Below are positions 5,606 to 7,197 of a stretch of 7,197 bases of DNA, piece after piece (within the stretch, counting starts at the first letter, position 1; every line of letters begins with the position of its first letter). The notes beneath the pieces are model-generated. The model searched no databases, was not told the DNA's origin, and was given only the letters and a program-made list of their open reading frames with translations. Made by a program: the position numbers and the translations under genes. The DNA is from Mucilaginibacter sp. (GTDB lineage Bacteria; Bacteroidota; Bacteroidia; Sphingobacteriales; Sphingobacteriaceae), in the NCBI GenBank assembly GCA_028288315.1, contig JAQBNY010000341.1, positions 1 through 7,197 on the forward strand. The letters are read 5' to 3'.

Positions 5606-6663
5606 TGCATACACCTAAAGTTGCCGTAGTAATACTAAATTGGAACGGCATCAAATACCTTCGTGATTTTTTACCCTCTGTTTTAGCATCAACGTGGCCG
5701 GCATTGGAAATAGTAATGGGCGATAATGGCTCAACAGATGGCTCTGTTGCTTTTGTAAAAAGCGTATACCCAACGGTAACAATAATTGAAAATAAGGGTA
5801 ACTACGGCTTTACCGGTGGTTACAACCGGGTACTGACCCAGGTAAATGCCGATTATTATATATTGCTTAACTCTGATGTTGAGGTTGAGCCCGGATGGAT
5901 AGAGCCGGTAATAGCCCAAATGGAAAGCGACGAACGAATAGCCGCCGCCGCGCCAAAAATTAAATCATTTGATAGTAAGGACTATTTTGAGCATGCAGGG
6001 GCTGCAGGTGGCTTTATTGATAAATATGGTTACCCATTTTGCCGTGGCCGGATATTTTACGAGATAGAAGCCGATAGGGGCCAATACGAGCAGCCTGGCG
6101 AGATTTTTTGGGCATCGGGTGCGGCAATGTTCATTAAAAAGAAATGCTGGGACCTAGCAGGCGGATTTGACGAAAGCTTTTTTGCCCACATGGAAGAAAT
6201 TGATCTTTGCTGGCGATTGAAAAATATGGGTTATAAAGTGGTTTACTGCCCACAATCGCAGGTTTACCATGTTGGCGGCGGTACGCTTAATACCGAAAAC
6301 CCTTTTAAAACCTATCTTAACTTCAGAAACAACTTGTTACTGCTTAAAAACAATTTGCCCTTCTGGAAAGCATTTTGGGTGATCAGTATACGGTTTTGGA
6401 TGGATTTTTTAGCTCTTATACGCTTCCTGATGGAGGGTAAACGTAAGGATGCCTGGGCTGTAACCAAAGCGCACCAAAACTTTGTAAGGAAATTATTTAG
6501 TCGGAAAATCCGGAAGTCCGGAAGTCCGGATGAAACAACATCTAAAATCGTAAATCATAAATCTGCAATGCTAACTGGTACTTACTCGCGCAGTATTGTA
6601 TGGGATTTCTTTGTAGGTAAGCGTACTAAATTTACCGATCTGGAGCAACAGGACCTGCATTAG
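5602..6663 (+). CDS. Family 2 glycosyltransferase (GT-A fold), probably envelope glycan
   Basis: A 353-residue GT2 enzyme of the rhamnosyltransferase-like branch that moves a sugar from an NDP-sugar onto a lipid-linked or glycan acceptor. VAVVILNWNG (7-16) and DNGSTDGS (41-48) form the nucleotide-binding part; LLNSDVEVEPGW (88-99) holds the metal-binding Asp region; FWASGAAMF (169-177), GGFDESFFAHMEEIDLCWRL (187-206) and YHVGGGT (222-228) form the acceptor and catalytic part; NFRNNLLLLKNNLP (240-253) is a common C-terminal motif, followed by an amphipathic or hydrophobic stretch (256-277) that probably contacts the membrane. Residues 301-324 (RKIRKSGSPDETTSKIVNHK and onward) are encoded by a short-repeat block and look inserted; the reading frame then resumes into SRSIVWDFFVGKRTKFTDL, which resembles the normal tail of Bacteroidota homologues. 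Tandem ATGs open the gene (5602, 5605); the first overlaps the upstream stop. Donor and acceptor are unknown. Confidence 0.94.
   Translation: MMHTPKVAVVILNWNGIKYLRDFLPSVLASTWPALEIVMGDNGSTDGSVAFVKSVYPTVTIIENKGNYGFTGGYNRVLTQVNADYYILLNSDVEVEPGWIEPVIAQMESDERIAAAAPKIKSFDSKDYFEHAGAAGGFIDKYGYPFCRGRIFYEIEADRGQYEQPGEIFWASGAAMFIKKKCWDLAGGFDESFFAHMEEIDLCWRLKNMGYKVVYCPQSQVYHVGGGTLNTENPFKTYLNFRNNLLLLKNNLPFWKAFWVISIRFWMDFLALIRFLMEGKRKDAWAVTKAHQNFVRKLFSRKIRKSGSPDETTSKIVNHKSAMLTGTYSRSIVWDFFVGKRTKFTDLEQQDLH
6509..6532 (+). repeat. Tandem 8-bp repeat inside the GT2 gene
   Basis: Three consecutive 8-base units: TCCGGAAG (6509-6516), TCCGGAAG (6517-6524) and TCCGGATG (6525-6532, one change). A degenerate unit TCGGAAAA (6501-6508) precedes them. 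Translated as part of RKIRKSGSPDE. Because 8 is not a multiple of 3, gain or loss of one unit would shift the reading frame of the last 40 or so residues. Confidence 0.85.
6543..6564 (+). repeat. TAAATC-type short tandem repeat inside the GT2 gene
   Basis: Units TAAAATCG (6543-6550), TAAATCA (6551-6557) and TAAATCT (6558-6564) follow the 8-bp repeat after a 10-base gap. The stop-like TAA triplets are out of frame, so the stretch reads through as SKIVNHKS. I recall similar TAAATCN strings as interspersed repeats in Sphingobacteriaceae genomes; this is unverified recollection. Confidence 0.7.
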
Positions 6664-6679
6664 CAAGGTGCATATCATC

Positions 6680-6736
6680 GAGTCGGGGAGCAGATAGCCA
6701 AGCGCCGCGACTCATGTACAGATTGCTTTTTCTTTT
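6680..6736 (+). terminator. Candidate terminator after the GT2 gene
   Basis: GAGTCG (6680-6685) pairs with CGACTC (6708-6713). Inside, 6687-6688 can pair with 6705-6706 and 6690-6691 with 6702-6703, separated by single mismatches, leaving a loop at 6692-6701. This GC-rich hairpin sits 17 bases after the GT2 stop. A T-rich stretch (CTTTTTCTTTTA) begins about 11 bases after the stem rather than directly, so it is an imperfect intrinsic terminator. The hairpin also lies downstream of aroQ on the other strand. Confidence 0.4.
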
Positions 6737-6748
6737 AGAATTTAGGCT

Positions 6749-7171
6749 TTAGTACTTAAGCAACAGGCTTTCTATAGCCAACCTGTACGAGTGCATCCCA
6801 AAGCCAGCTATTACGCCTTTGCAGTTACTTGCCAGCATGCTTGTATGTCTAAATTCTTCTCGCTTATATACGTTAGAAATATGGACTTCAATTACCTGTG
6901 TGTTTATAGCTGCAATAGCATCGGCAATAGCAATAGAGGTGTGAGTGTAAGCGCCCGCATTCAGTACAATGCCATCATAGCTAAAGCCAACCTCATGTAG
7001 TTTGTTTATAATTTCTCCCTCAACATTACTTTGATAATAATTAATGGTGATGTTTGTAAAATGTTTTTGTAATTCGGCAAGGTAGCTTTCAAAGTCAGCA
7101 CTGCCATATATAGATTTCTCGCGTACGCCAAGCAGGTTTAAATTTGGCCCGTTTATAATTTGTATATTCAT
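6749..7171 (-). CDS. aroQ: Type II 3-dehydroquinate dehydratase
   Basis: Catalyses anti-dehydration of 3-dehydroquinate to 3-dehydroshikimate, third step of the shikimate pathway to chorismate and aromatic amino acids; type II enzymes are cytoplasmic dodecamers. The 140-residue length is normal. Visible active-site landmarks: IINGPNLNLLG at 5-15 with Asn12; Arg17 and the catalytic base Tyr22 in VREKSIYG; QSNVEGEI at 47-54; Asn71 and catalytic His77 in LNAGAYTHTSIA; EVHISN at 95-100 with His97; and Arg108 in KREEFRH. The ATG at 7171 gives the normal N-terminus (MNIQIINGPNLN). It is convergent with the GT2 gene, with 85 bases between stops. The upstream neighbour is outside the window. Confidence 0.97.
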   Translation of the reverse strand: MNIQIINGPNLNLLGVREKSIYGSADFESYLAELQKHFTNITINYYQSNVEGEIINKLHEVGFSYDGIVLNAGAYTHTSIAIADAIAAINTQVIEVHISNVYKREEFRHTSMLASNCKGVIAGFGMHSYRLAIESLLLKY

Positions 7172-7176
7172 TTGTT

Positions 7177-7184
7177 CAAACTTA
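7177..7184 (-). promoter_or_regulatory. Bacteroidota -7 element very close to the aroQ start
   Basis: On the minus strand this reads TAAGTTTG, an exact match to TAnnTTTG, ending only five bases before the ATG. If used, transcription would begin within about 2-3 bases of the start codon, giving an almost leaderless mRNA. The -33 position lies beyond the window, so it cannot be checked here. A chance match is possible. Confidence 0.35.
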
Positions 7185-7197
7185 ACTATAAAACATT

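Noticed and set aside
6501..6564. CRISPR array or insertion-sequence end
   Set aside because: Units are only 7-8 bases, contiguous and without spacers; no terminal inverted repeats, target duplication or transposase are visible.

Overview
The window is chromosomal DNA from a Bacteroidota bacterium, most likely a member of the Sphingobacteriaceae (Mucilaginibacter- or Pedobacter-like). This rests on three things: protein family variants typical of the phylum (WbqC-family protein, the lysophospholipid acyltransferase/GT2 gene pair, CorA with a lengthened GMN-to-MPEL loop), sites matching the Bacteroidota -7 element TAnnTTTG, and A-rich translation starts without clear Shine-Dalgarno sequences. 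The genus is inferred by recognition only; no search was run.

Layout, left to right. (1) 1-1032, +: a type IB DNA topoisomerase whose 5' end lies outside the window. (2) 1137-2246, +: an integral membrane acyltransferase of the acyltransferase-3/OafA type, preceded by a short leader able to form two mutually exclusive hairpins. (3) 2263-2775, -: an AT-rich, unrecognised membrane protein of 170 residues, convergent with gene 2. It has its own promoter-like region containing a perfect 12-bp palindrome. (4) 4682-2947, -: a wbqC-corA pair overlapping by one base (TAATG). (5) 4721-6663, +: a lipid A-type lauroyl/myristoyl acyltransferase followed by a family 2 glycosyltransferase, overlapping by ATGA. 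(6) 7171-6749, -: aroQ, type II 3-dehydroquinate dehydratase, convergent with the glycosyltransferase.

Functionally, the acyltransferase-3 protein, the lipid acyltransferase and the GT2 all point to envelope glycolipid or surface polysaccharide building, and WbqC proteins are often found in such contexts. CorA (Mg2+/Co2+ uptake), AroQ (shikimate pathway) and topoisomerase IB are housekeeping or accessory-housekeeping genes. No RNA gene, CRISPR array, transposase or phage gene is visible.

There is no clear evidence of a new multi-gene system. The most distinctive signals are a composite short repeat (8-bp units followed by 7-bp units) lying in frame inside the glycosyltransferase gene, an overlapping divergent promoter region around 4683-4720 that bears on the acyltransferase start codon, and the orphan membrane protein with a palindromic operator-like site. 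No intergenic stretch exceeds 300 bases.
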